A stretch of DNA of 17,611 nt from CALCKU01 sp964534845 (GTDB lineage: Bacteria; Pseudomonadota; Alphaproteobacteria; Caulobacterales; Maricaulaceae), in contig CAZHPV010000053.1 in NCBI GenBank assembly GCA_964534845.1, forward strand, positions 1 to 17,611. Reading direction: 5' to 3'. The notes below the pieces were generated by a model. It saw only the letters and a program-made list of their open reading frames with translations, searched no databases and had not been told where the DNA came from. The position numbers and the translations under genes are program-made. How positions within the stretch are numbered: position 1 is the stretch's first letter; the number at the start of each line of letters is the position of its first letter. Below are positions 1 through 6,973 of this stretch, one piece after another.

Positions 1-13
1 GTTTTATAACCTG

Positions 14-991
14 ATGAAAATACGATCTATCTTACGAGGGTGCGGGGCTTTCCTTCCAAAAAAAATTGTAACAAACCTTGAGCTCTCGGAACGTGTAGAC
101 ACATCTGACACATGGATAAGAGAGCGCACGGGCATTGAGCAACGTCACATTGCCGGTGAAAATGAAACCACCTCTGATCTGGGCTACAAAGCCGCCCTAT
201 CTGCTCTCGATGATGCTGGGATTTCAGCTCAAGACATAGACTTGATTATTGTCGCGACAACAACGCCGGATTATACGTTTCCGTCAACCGCCACAATCAT
301 ACAAGAGAAATTAGAAATTCGCCACGGAGCTGCCTTTGATGTGCAGGCCGTATGCAGCGGATTTATCTATGCCTTGCAAGTCGCTGATTCTATGATCCGC
401 AGCCATAACGCGAAAAATGTTCTGGTTATCGGAGCTGAAACCTTTTCGCGCATTCTGGATTGGGAAGACCGTTCTACCTGTGTTTTGTTTGGTGATGGTG
501 CGGGTGCATTTGTCCTGTCCGGTCAGGACATTCAAAACGGCGAGGCCGATCAAATAGGGATTTTGCATAGCTTTATACGTTCAGATGGTCGGTTTAGGGA
601 AATGCTCTATGTCGATGGTGGTCCGTCTAAAACCCAAACGGTTGGTCATGTGCGCATGCTTGGCAATCAAGTGTTTAGACATGCGGTGCGGGACATAGCC
701 AAAGCCATGAAAGAATGCGCTCAAAACGCGAATATTGATATTAAAGATATAGATTGGTTTGTGCCGCATCAGGCTAATCAACGTATCCTAAATGGTGTAG
801 CCAAACAGCTTGGTCTTGACCCTTCACGGGTTATTTCGACGGTTGCAAAACATGCCAATACCTCAGCGGCCTCTGTGCCTTTGGCTTATTATGTCGCCAG
901 TCGAGACAAACGGATTAAGGCAGGCGATCTTGTTATGTTAGAGGCCTTTGGCGGTGGATTTACGTGGGGTGCTGCTTTGTTAAGGGTCTGA
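14..991 (+). CDS. fabH: beta-ketoacyl-ACP synthase III (FabH)
   Basis: FabH condenses acetyl-CoA with malonyl-ACP to start type II fatty acid synthesis in the cytoplasm. At 325 residues it has normal family length. The catalytic triad is visible: Cys114 in AVCSGF, His252 in VPHQANQRI and Asn282 in HANTSAAS. The N-terminal TWIRERTGIEQRH block (from residue 33) and the C-terminal GGGFTWGAALL end are also typical. The start is an ATG 13 bases into the window. Only 13 upstream bases are visible, so plsX, its usual upstream partner in alphaproteobacteria, cannot be confirmed. ihfA follows after about 100 bases, and a small hairpin overlaps the stop codon. Identification is firm. Confidence 0.97.
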   Translation: MKIRSILRGCGAFLPKKIVTNLELSERVDTSDTWIRERTGIEQRHIAGENETTSDLGYKAALSALDDAGISAQDIDLIIVATTTPDYTFPSTATIIQEKLEIRHGAAFDVQAVCSGFIYALQVADSMIRSHNAKNVLVIGAETFSRILDWEDRSTCVLFGDGAGAFVLSGQDIQNGEADQIGILHSFIRSDGRFREMLYVDGGPSKTQTVGHVRMLGNQVFRHAVRDIAKAMKECAQNANIDIKDIDWFVPHQANQRILNGVAKQLGLDPSRVISTVAKHANTSAASVPLAYYVASRDKRIKAGDLVMLEAFGGGFTWGAALLRV

Positions 992-1000
992 CCCTTTGAT
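982..1000 (+). terminator. short hairpin over the fabH stop codon
   Basis: AAGGGT (982-987) pairs with ACCCTT (991-996) around a 3-base CTG loop, and TGATTTTATT follows. The stem overlaps the fabH stop codon. The U-tract is interrupted, so at best this is a weak or partial terminator between fabH and ihfA. It abuts the candidate ihfA -35 box. Confidence 0.3.
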
Positions 1001-1023
1001 TTTATTATACTTTGTGCTATAGG
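996..1023 (+). promoter_or_regulatory. candidate promoter for ihfA
   Basis: TTGATT (996-1001), a 16-base spacer and TATAGG (1018-1023) form a plausible housekeeping-sigma promoter. The predicted start of transcription lies near 1030, about 60 bases before the ihfA ATG. This would let ihfA be expressed independently of the upstream plsX/fabH transcript. The call is based on match to consensus only. Confidence 0.4.
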
Positions 1024-1089
1024 CCACTTGAAAGTTTCTTAGTTTCGGTTAGGGCGCAATTAAGAACAGGAAACTGAGAGGACTGTAGA

Positions 1090-1392
1090 ATGAATGTGGG
1101 AACGGTTACGCGGGCGGATTTAGCTGAAGCATTATATAAAGAAATAGGGTTATCGCGCTCAGAAAGCGCGGTTCTTGTTGAATCTGTTTTTGATAATATT
1201 ATTGGCGCTCTCCTAAAAGGCGAAAATGTAAAGCTTGCCGGGTTTGGAACTTTTTCTTTGCGGGATAAGAAAGAACGGGTTGGACGCAATTTAAAAACCG
1301 GTCAAGCGGTTCCGATTTCTTCCCGGCGCGTGCTTGTATTTAAAGCCTCTCAGGTGTTGCGAGAACGTATCGATTCGTCACTTAGTCGTTAA
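1090..1392 (+). CDS. ihfA: integration host factor subunit alpha, with Leu at the DNA-intercalating position
   Basis: This is a 100-residue protein of the IHF/HU family. IhfA dimerises with IhfB and bends DNA sharply at specific sites. The core VKLAGFGTFSLRDKK (48-61) and the arm/C-terminal block ISSRRVLVFKASQVL (76-90) identify the family. A strong GAGAGGA Shine-Dalgarno lies 7 bases before the ATG. The placement fabH-ihfA-MerR is the usual alphaproteobacterial arrangement and supports the alpha-subunit call over HU. One oddity stands out: in the beta-arm tip the expected RNPKTG reads RNLKTG (66-71, codon TTA), so the conserved intercalating proline is absent. See findings. Confidence 0.93.
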   Translation: MNVGTVTRADLAEALYKEIGLSRSESAVLVESVFDNIIGALLKGENVKLAGFGTFSLRDKKERVGRNLKTGQAVPISSRRVLVFKASQVLRERIDSSLSR

Positions 1393-1404
1393 AAGTATAT
1401 ACTT
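1393..1404. repeat. perfect 12-bp palindrome between ihfA and the MerR gene
   Basis: AAGTATATACTT is identical to its reverse complement and begins directly after the ihfA stop codon, about 48 bases before the MerR-family start. It could be an operator, for example for the MerR-type protein encoded next door, or chance in AT-rich DNA. Confidence 0.3.
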
Positions 1405-1451
1405 GTGACAGTAAAGCGATTCGGTGTCGGATTGTTTTGGTCGAGATTTTT

Positions 1452-2105
1452 ATGCAAAAAACAACACGGGCCTTTAGAACGATAAGCGAAGCGGGAAGCG
1501 AATTGGAGCTTCAACCCCATGTATTGCGGTTTTGGGAGTCCAAGTTTTCGGATATTAAACCCATCAAACGCGGGGGAGGTCGGCGGTTTTATCGTCCCGA
1601 AGATATCGAGTTTTTACGCGGCATTAAAATATTGCTGCATGACGAAAAACATCCAATAAAAGACGTACAAAAGCTTATCCGGTTAAAAGGCCCGCAACGC
1701 GTTATCGATTTAGGGCGTTCAGTCGAACGCGCTGTAAACGAAAAAGATATATCGGAGACGGTACTTATACCGAAACGTATTGTAAACTCTCGGCCTCCGA
1801 AACGGGCCCGCACAGCAACCACAGGTGAAGTATCACCTGATGATGTTATCACTGGTAATGACAGAGTATTGCCCTTTAACAGTGTCGACCACGCTGAAGA
1901 AAACATTACCCAACCGATCGAGGAACCCATAGTCAGGGTTGTCGCTGATAATTCTGAGAGAGATAGTGAAATATCGGATAGAACGGGACCGGTGAGGTCC
2001 CTTAGGCCGCAACGCAACGCCGCTAAAGAGTCTGAATTGGAAGCCGCTTTAGCTAGACTCAAATCCTTGCGTGAACGCTGGGATGATTTTATGGCGCGAG
2101 CCTAA
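1452..2105 (+). CDS. MerR-family transcriptional regulator
   Basis: This predicted 217-residue DNA-binding regulator has an N-terminal MerR winged helix-turn-helix. Residues 8-30 form the HTH (FRTISEAGSELELQPHVLRFWE), and the wing contains GGGRRFYRPEDIEFLRGI (41-58). Residues 90-185 are polar and look poorly ordered. The C-terminus (about 190-217, ending RWDDFMARA) is a charged amphipathic helix. No metal-binding cysteines of the MerR/CueR/ZntR type are seen, so the effector is unknown. I chose the ATG at 1452. A TTG at 1437 would add five residues, and neither start has a convincing Shine-Dalgarno. This unnamed regulator commonly sits beside ihfA in alphaproteobacteria. The specific target cannot be inferred. 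Confidence 0.88.
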   Translation: MQKTTRAFRTISEAGSELELQPHVLRFWESKFSDIKPIKRGGGRRFYRPEDIEFLRGIKILLHDEKHPIKDVQKLIRLKGPQRVIDLGRSVERAVNEKDISETVLIPKRIVNSRPPKRARTATTGEVSPDDVITGNDRVLPFNSVDHAEENITQPIEEPIVRVVADNSERDSEISDRTGPVRSLRPQRNAAKESELEAALARLKSLRERWDDFMARA

Positions 2106-2134
2106 AAAACTCATCAATATTTATGGTTTCAACA

Positions 2135-2163
2135 TTGCACGCTTGCCAATGCCCGCTTATAAG
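2135..2163 (+). promoter_or_regulatory. promoter of tRNA-Pro(GGG)
   Basis: TTGCAC (2135-2140), a 17-base spacer and TATAAG (2158-2163) match a sigma-70-type promoter well. The expected start of transcription is about 2170, leaving a short 5' leader before the tRNA at 2177. Confidence 0.55.
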
Positions 2164-2176
2164 CCATGTAAATTGT

Positions 2177-2253
2177 CGGAGCGTAGCGCAGTCTGGTAGC
2201 GCACTAAGCTGGGGGCTTAGGGGTCGTAGGTTCAAATCCTATCGCTCCGACCA
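2177..2253 (+). tRNA. tRNA-Pro, anticodon GGG
   Basis: This is a 77-base tRNA. The acceptor stem is CGGAGCG/CGCTCCG and discriminator A is followed by an encoded CCA. The anticodon stem CTAAG/CTTAG encloses a 7-base loop with GGG at positions 34-36, which reads CCC/CCU. The T-arm GTAGG/CCTAT-type pairing with the TTCAAAT loop is intact. It is a different isoacceptor from the tRNA-Pro(TGG) at 13510. Confidence 0.95.
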
Positions 2254-2348
2254 TTTATCCTAAAGACTAGTTTTGCCTAGAACGTAGTGGCGCAAGCTTA
2301 GTTTGTGGTTGAACTTCCTAATAACACATCTCGTTGAAAATATGTCAC

Positions 2349-2377
2349 AGGACATTTCGACTTATTTATCCTATAAA
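2349..2377 (+). promoter_or_regulatory. candidate promoter giving a leaderless ctaA transcript
   Basis: AGGACA (2349-2354), a 17-base spacer and TATAAA (2372-2377) lie so close to the ctaA ATG at 2385 that the predicted transcript would start at or one base before the start codon. There is no Shine-Dalgarno before the ATG, which fits a leaderless mRNA. Confidence 0.4.
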
Positions 2378-2384
2378 TTTTCAC

Positions 2385-3431
2385 ATGTCTTCTCAAACGA
2401 CATCTTCCACACCCTATGGCTTTATCCAGAACTGGTTGTGTTTCATGACGCTATTAGTCATAGCGATGATTGTTCTTGGCGGAGCTACCCGGCTTACAAA
2501 TTCGGGCCTGTCGATAACGGAGTGGCGACCAATTTCTGGAGCACTTCCGCCTCTAAATCAATCAGCATGGCTCAGTGAGTTTGAAAAATACAAACAAATT
2601 CCCGAATTTTTAGCAGAACATCCCGATATGGATCTTGGCGGATTTAAGTTCATTTATTTTATGGAATGGTCACATAGGCAGTTCGGGCGACTTATTGGGC
2701 TAGCCTATGCCTTACCGTTTTTTGTCCTTTTATTGAGGCGGCGCCTGCCGGGTGGGAAGACAAAGTATTTCGCGGCAATTTTGCTATTAATTGGTTTGCA
2801 AGGCGCTATTGGGTGGTGGATGGTCGCAAGCGGGCTTGTCAATGATCGTGTGGATGTCAGCGCCTATCGTCTTGCAACACATCTGGGTTTAGCGTTTATT
2901 ATTCTGGGGATGCTGTTTTGGCTCTGGCGAGAGAGTGTAAAAAATTGGCCTAGAAATCGCACCTTGAGTACACCACTTTTCAAGCCAAGCGTGGCTTTGT
3001 GCCTTCTTGTTTACATCCAGATTATAGCAGGGGCTTTTGTTGCCGGCACACATTCAGGGAAAACATATAATAGCTGGCCACTTATGGATGGCGGATTTGT
3101 GCCGGGTGGCTATGGTATTATATCACCTTTTTGGCGAAACCTGTTTGAAAATCCAGCTGCCATACAGTTCAACCATCGCATGCTGGCGTATCTGATTTTC
3201 GGCCTAGCTATTTGGATGGATTTTAAATCGCGAAAATTACACGTCTCAGCCAAGGTTAGAACAGGCCTGCAAATAGTTTTAGGCCTTATAGTCTGGCAAA
3301 TTTTTTTAGGGGTATGGACATTATTAAAAGTCGCACCGTTGAACCTTTCCCTCTTACATCAATTTTCGAGTATCCTTGTTTTTCTGGCGAGCTTATCCCT
3401 GCTGCGCAGGATAACCAGCCTTCCAAATTAG
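2385..3431 (+). CDS. ctaA: heme A synthase (COX15/CtaA type)
   Basis: This membrane enzyme oxidises the C8 methyl of heme O to give heme A for aa3-type cytochrome oxidase. The 348-residue protein has about eight hydrophobic segments. Family motifs appear in order: GGATRLTNSGLSITEW (32-47), FMEWSHRQFGR (92-102), AGAFVAGTHSGKTYNSWP (215-232), QFNHRM (261-266) and LLHQFSS (323-329). The four heme-ligand histidines are His97, His166, His264 and His325, and the glutamate at 94 is present. I chose the ATG at 2385. An upstream in-frame TTG at 2334 would add 17 residues unlike the family. The gene is flanked by a tRNA and ends 12 bases from a convergent lipoprotein gene, so it is not in a visible cox operon. 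Confidence 0.95.
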   Translation: MSSQTTSSTPYGFIQNWLCFMTLLVIAMIVLGGATRLTNSGLSITEWRPISGALPPLNQSAWLSEFEKYKQIPEFLAEHPDMDLGGFKFIYFMEWSHRQFGRLIGLAYALPFFVLLLRRRLPGGKTKYFAAILLLIGLQGAIGWWMVASGLVNDRVDVSAYRLATHLGLAFIILGMLFWLWRESVKNWPRNRTLSTPLFKPSVALCLLVYIQIIAGAFVAGTHSGKTYNSWPLMDGGFVPGGYGIISPFWRNLFENPAAIQFNHRMLAYLIFGLAIWMDFKSRKLHVSAKVRTGLQIVLGLIVWQIFLGVWTLLKVAPLNLSLLHQFSSILVFLASLSLLRRITSLPN

Positions 3432-3443
3432 ACATAGGAGATG

Positions 3444-4553
3444 TTATTGGCTTGGCGAGTTTAGCGTCCTTTTGACATAGTCAAGGGACATAAGAACTAT
3501 GCGACCATTGCCGGATTGAGGATCACTTACCAATAAAGCGCCGGAATTCAACGCTCCGCCCAATTTTGCTTGTGTTACAGCTGAAAACCCAGGGAGGCTA
3601 ACGCCTTTAATACTCAAACCGTTAGTAATCGTAATGGGGTGAGTTGACGCGCCCTCATGGTAAAACAGTCTGGAGTCTTCTGTCTTTGCCGCGGGCTTAT
3701 CTAAAACGAAGAAAGAGGGGGTAGGGGACAAGCCTAAGACCGTGAAGTCTAAAAAGGGTGTTCCCACTTCTAATTTCGTCCAGCTTTGGTTCGCCTCGTC
3801 ATATAGGCGTAATATTTTTTTTGAACTCTCTGATAAAACAAGATTTTTACTCCCCGAAACAGCGCAAACATCTGTAACTTTAGGCGCATTTTTAGTTGGA
3901 TTTGCTGACCCTATCGTTTCGAGACTTACAGCCGTATCATTATTTACTCTGATTTTTAACTTGGCCAGTGTTCCGTCAACCCCCAATGCCCAGAGAATAT
4001 CGCCGCCCTCATCTAGGTCCAGCGGGGCGCTATCATGACAAAAACTTGCGAGTTTTTTCGCAGAGCTCGAAATAGCCACGCGGTTAAAATTGCCTTCATC
4101 ATCGCTCTCGATGAATGCTTCTAAATCCCCATCATCGGTTAGAGCTAAAAATAAACCGGCTTCCTGACGCCGTGAAAACCCGAATACATCGACATAATCA
4201 CCTTTTATTACCGGTTGTGTTTTTAAAGAGGACGTTACGGCCCTATGTAAATTTCCATCAATATCCACCATGATGATTTGACTAAACCAACTCGCAATAA
4301 GATTGGGAACAAAACTGGCTGCAGTGATAGGGGCAGGCGTTTCGAAAGCCGTCGTTGCCTTTAGGTTAAGGCCCGGTATTTGGCCGGGTGCCGCGCCTGT
4401 TTCACGGGCACTGGACTGTGAGTCCGCTTGTAACGCGGGTCCGTCTCCCGATGAACAGGCGGCCATTAACGGTACGGCAAGGGCACAAACAAATGTCGTT
4501 TTCCACTGTCTTTGGGCGCTACGACCTTGCTTAAAAACATTTTGGTGGGGCAT
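3444..4553 (-). CDS. hypothetical lipoprotein
   Basis: I do not recognise this 369-residue protein. A charged N-terminus is followed by a hydrophobic stretch (about 20-32) and a lipobox ending at Cys33 (LMAAC-SSG), so it is probably lipid-anchored in the envelope. The mature part is rich in short beta-strand-like units with repeated D-x-D-G-x-L phrases (VDIDGNLHR, TDDGDLEAF, GVDGTLAKL). This is suggestive of a propeller-like fold, but that is only an impression. There are no catalytic motifs. The start is well supported: a GAGGAA Shine-Dalgarno (4560-4565 on the minus strand) sits 6 bases from the ATG. It converges with ctaA and diverges from rplM across about 240 bases. Confidence 0.8.
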   Translation of the reverse strand: MPHQNVFKQGRSAQRQWKTTFVCALAVPLMAACSSGDGPALQADSQSSARETGAAPGQIPGLNLKATTAFETPAPITAASFVPNLIASWFSQIIMVDIDGNLHRAVTSSLKTQPVIKGDYVDVFGFSRRQEAGLFLALTDDGDLEAFIESDDEGNFNRVAISSSAKKLASFCHDSAPLDLDEGGDILWALGVDGTLAKLKIRVNNDTAVSLETIGSANPTKNAPKVTDVCAVSGSKNLVLSESSKKILRLYDEANQSWTKLEVGTPFLDFTVLGLSPTPSFFVLDKPAAKTEDSRLFYHEGASTHPITITNGLSIKGVSLPGFSAVTQAKLGGALNSGALLVSDPQSGNGRIVLMSLDYVKRTLNSPSQ

Positions 4554-4668
4554 AAAAAATTCCTCGCGGCTATACCTAACCTGATCAGTTACGTTGGTCG
4601 CCTAAAAAATCTGTTATATTGAAAGAAAACCTACGGAAAAGGCGGTAAAATAATACCTCATGTTTAAA

Positions 4669-4744
4669 TTATTGTTTTTATTAGATAATAATATAAAGCT
4701 TGAGAATAAAATTGGTTGACGCTTAAGGTTAAAGCCATTAGGTA
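4669..4744 (+). promoter_or_regulatory. candidate promoter region for rplM-rpsI
   Basis: This lies in the 241-base gap between the divergent lipoprotein gene and rplM. Two possibilities are visible. One is TTATTG (4669-4674), 17 bases, TATAAA (4692-4697). The other is TTGACG (4716-4721), 17 bases, TAGGTA (4739-4744), which has the better -35 and a poor -10. The rest of the gap is AT-rich, and nothing further is recognised in it apart from the leader hairpins listed separately. Confidence 0.3.
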
Positions 4745-4760
4745 ACCGCATTCTTCACTA

Positions 4761-4791
4761 ATGCCTCTTTTATGGGCATGTCATAGAGGCA
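4761..4791 (+). promoter_or_regulatory. rplM leader with two mutually exclusive hairpins, one hiding the Shine-Dalgarno
   Basis: Hairpin A pairs ATGCCT (4761-4766) with GGGCAT (4774-4779) around a 7-base loop, including one G-U pair. Hairpin B pairs TGCCTCT (4762-4768) with AGAGGCA (4785-4791). Both use TGCCT, so only one can form at a time. AGAGGC is the likely Shine-Dalgarno of rplM (ATG at 4795), so B would block initiation and A would free it. This is the layout of an autogenous ribosomal-protein control element, inferred from pairing alone. Confidence 0.4.
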
Positions 4792-4794
4792 AAA

Positions 4795-5265
4795 ATGAAA
4801 CAAACACAATTCTTAAAGACGGCAGACGTCGAAAAGAAGTGGATATTAATCGATGCAGAGGGCGTCATTGTCGGTCGTTTGGCAAGCTTTATTGCTATGC
4901 GTCTACGCGGCAAACATCTTCCGACTTATACTCCACATATTGATCACGGTGATAATGTTGTCGTTATCAATGCTGATAAAGTCGTATTCACAGGTAAAAA
5001 GCGTAGCGATAAAGTCTATTACTGGCATACTGGCTATCCCGGAGGGCTCAAAGAACGCACAGCTGATAAAATTTTGGATGGTCGTTTTCCGGACCGAGTC
5101 TTGCGCAAAGCCGTTCAGCGCATGCTTCCCAAGGAAAGCCCGCTAGCCCGCAAACAGCTTTCTAATTTACGGGTTTATGCAGGATCTGATCATCCACATG
5201 ACGCCCAGAACCCTGAGGTCATTGATTTTAAATCGCTCAGCCCGAAAAATGTGAAGGGGGCCTAA
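4795..5265 (+). CDS. rplM: 50S ribosomal protein L13
   Basis: L13 is an early-assembly protein of the large ribosomal subunit. The 156-residue product carries the family signatures: KKWILIDAEGVIVGRLAS (14-31), HIDHGDNVVVINADKV (48-63), YYWHTGYPGGLKER (75-88) and RVLRKAVQRMLPKESPLARKQ. It is slightly longer than the E. coli protein, mainly at the C-terminus, as is usual in alphaproteobacteria. The ATG follows an AGAGGC Shine-Dalgarno that can be sequestered in a leader hairpin. rpsI begins one base after the stop codon, so the two are cotranscribed and probably translationally coupled. Confidence 0.98.
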   Translation: MKQTQFLKTADVEKKWILIDAEGVIVGRLASFIAMRLRGKHLPTYTPHIDHGDNVVVINADKVVFTGKKRSDKVYYWHTGYPGGLKERTADKILDGRFPDRVLRKAVQRMLPKESPLARKQLSNLRVYAGSDHPHDAQNPEVIDFKSLSPKNVKGA

Positions 5266-5266
5266 C

Positions 5267-5776
5267 ATGGCGGATACGAATACACTCGAAGACTTGAAAA
5301 ATGTTATGGAAGGCACTCCAGCCGGAACCACTGAAGACGGTTCTGAGGCGGTCGCTCAAGCCCCGCTTCCCGAGCCTAAAATTGACGAACATGGTCGTTC
5401 ATATGCGACAGGTAAGCGTAAGAACTCCATTGCCCGTGTCTGGATAAAACCCGGCAACGGCAAAATCACTGTCAATGGACGTGATCAGCAGGTTTATTTT
5501 GCGAGGCCTGTATTGCGCCTGATTATTGCTCAGGCGTTCCAAGTTACTGACCGCGTTGATTCTTATGACGTTATGGCGACAGTCAAAGGCGGCGGACTAT
5601 CTGGTCAAGCCGGTGCAGTGCGTCACGGGATTTCCAAAGCATTGACCTATTACGAACCTGCTTTGCGCAGACCTTTAAAAGCCGCTGGCTTTATGACTCG
5701 CGACTCGCGTGTGGTTGAACGTAAAAAATACGGTAAAGCGAAAGCGCGTAAGAGCTTCCAGTTCTCTAAACGTTAA
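5267..5776 (+). CDS. rpsI: 30S ribosomal protein S9
   Basis: S9 is a small-subunit head protein whose C-terminal tail reaches the P-site tRNA. The 169-residue product has a core from about residue 44 (GRSYATGKRKNSIARVWI) through GGGLSGQAGAVRHGISKAL. It ends in QFSKR, the conserved Lys-Arg terminus. The first 43 residues are an acidic, Pro/Ala-rich extension absent from E. coli S9 but common in alphaproteobacteria. The ATG is one base after the rplM stop and is preceded by a strong AAGGGGG. A clear intrinsic terminator follows at 5807-5836 and closes the operon. Confidence 0.97.
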   Translation: MADTNTLEDLKNVMEGTPAGTTEDGSEAVAQAPLPEPKIDEHGRSYATGKRKNSIARVWIKPGNGKITVNGRDQQVYFARPVLRLIIAQAFQVTDRVDSYDVMATVKGGGLSGQAGAVRHGISKALTYYEPALRRPLKAAGFMTRDSRVVERKKYGKAKARKSFQFSKR

Positions 5777-5806
5777 AGAAAACGACATATTATGTGTCTA
5801 TCTTAA

Positions 5807-5836
5807 GGCGTTCTGGAGAATCAGGACGCCTTTTTT
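5807..5836 (+). terminator. intrinsic terminator after rpsI
   Basis: GGCGTTCT (5807-5814) pairs with AGGACGCC (5823-5830) over 8 bp with one G-U pair and an 8-base loop. Six T residues follow (5831-5836). This is a textbook Rho-independent terminator that separates rplM-rpsI from argC. Confidence 0.88.
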
Positions 5837-5870
5837 GTTGAAAAAATTAGGCAAAGATACGGATTTGATT

Positions 5871-6908
5871 ATGAAAAATGTCGCAATTCTAGGGGCTTCA
5901 GGCTATACGGGCGCAGAGGCGGTCCGTTTGATAGCGGGTCACCCAAAGCTGACAATCAAAGCTTTGACGGGTCATAGCCGTGCCGGTCAGGCCTATGGTG
6001 ATATTTATCCCAATTTTGCCCCCTTAAACCTGCCTATGGTTATAAAGTGGGAAGATGTGGACTGGGCTGGTATCGATGTTGCCTTTGCTTGCTTGCCTCA
6101 CGGGGCCAGTCAGGACACAATCGCCAAAATCATTGATAAGGTTGATACAGTTATTGATCTATCAGCAGACTTTCGTCTCTGGGACCCCGACCTTTATGCC
6201 AACACTTATGGGCGTAGTCATGTCCACACAGAGCTCCTTAAAACGGCTATATACGGGCTTACCGAACTCAACAGAACGGAAATAAAGAACGCAAAACTTA
6301 TTTCTTGCCCAGGGTGCTATCCTACAGCAAGTATTCTGGCGCTGCTGCCAGCTATTGAAAAGGGTTTAATCTCGCAAGACGATATCATTATTGATGCTAA
6401 GTCAGGCGTCACAGGCGCAGGACGTAAAACATCGGCTGGTTTGATTTACAGCGAGGTGTCTGACGGCGCTCATGCTTACAGTGTTGGTGTCCATAGACAC
6501 GGGCCGGAGATAGACCAAATTTTAAGCCACGTCGCGAAATCCAAGATCGAGGTTTCATTTACCCCGCATCTTATCCCGATGAATAGGGGAATGATTGCAA
6601 CATGTTATGTTTCCTTAAAAAAGGATCACACAGTTCAAGATTTAAGATCAGCTTATATTGCCCGCTATGAGGACGAACCTTTTATCCATGTTGAAACAGA
6701 AGGCGATGTCCCACAGACACGCCACATTCGCGCCAGTAATCATTGCCGTATTGGTATTTTTAATGACAGAAAGGCAGGACGTGCCATTATAATTTCGGTT
6801 ATTGATAATCTGACAAAAGGGTCGTCCGGACAGGCATTGCAAAATTATAATGTTACACAGGGTTGGCCTGAAACATTAGGGTTGGATATTGCCCCGGTTT
6901 TCCCGTAA
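5871..6908 (+). CDS. argC: N-acetyl-gamma-glutamyl-phosphate reductase (ArgC)
   Basis: ArgC reduces N-acetylglutamyl phosphate to the semialdehyde with NADPH, the third step of arginine/ornithine synthesis. The product has 345 residues, the type 1 length. The Rossmann motif GASGYTGAE is at residues 8-16. The catalytic cysteine is Cys149 in PGCYPT, and CLPHGAS (74-80) and KSGVTGAGRK are present. The frame is open back to 5709 inside rpsI, but the ATG at 5871 is right because the Rossmann strand begins there and the rpsI terminator lies just upstream. The gene sits immediately behind rplM-rpsI, as in many alphaproteobacteria, but the terminator implies its own promoter. I did not find a convincing one. 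Confidence 0.96.
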   Translation: MKNVAILGASGYTGAEAVRLIAGHPKLTIKALTGHSRAGQAYGDIYPNFAPLNLPMVIKWEDVDWAGIDVAFACLPHGASQDTIAKIIDKVDTVIDLSADFRLWDPDLYANTYGRSHVHTELLKTAIYGLTELNRTEIKNAKLISCPGCYPTASILALLPAIEKGLISQDDIIIDAKSGVTGAGRKTSAGLIYSEVSDGAHAYSVGVHRHGPEIDQILSHVAKSKIEVSFTPHLIPMNRGMIATCYVSLKKDHTVQDLRSAYIARYEDEPFIHVETEGDVPQTRHIRASNHCRIGIFNDRKAGRAIIISVIDNLTKGSSGQALQNYNVTQGWPETLGLDIAPVFP

Positions 6909-6973
6909 AGAGAGTATGGATTCTACCTCTATCTTCTGTGTAGCGAGTTCCAAGAAGGGTAAACAGACGAGAT

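Noticed and set aside
2303..2578. A 91-residue frame overlapping the start of ctaA, and a TTG extension of ctaA at 2334
   Set aside because: The overlapping frame is a shadow of ctaA. The extension lacks a Shine-Dalgarno and is not like the family N-terminus.
4761..4943. A 60-residue frame starting in the rplM leader
   Set aside because: It overlaps rplM out of frame, has no Shine-Dalgarno, and its ATG is part of the leader hairpin.
5709..5870. Upstream extension of the argC frame into rpsI
   Set aside because: It overlaps the S9 coding region in another frame and spans a strong terminator. The ArgC Rossmann fold starts at the ATG at 5871.
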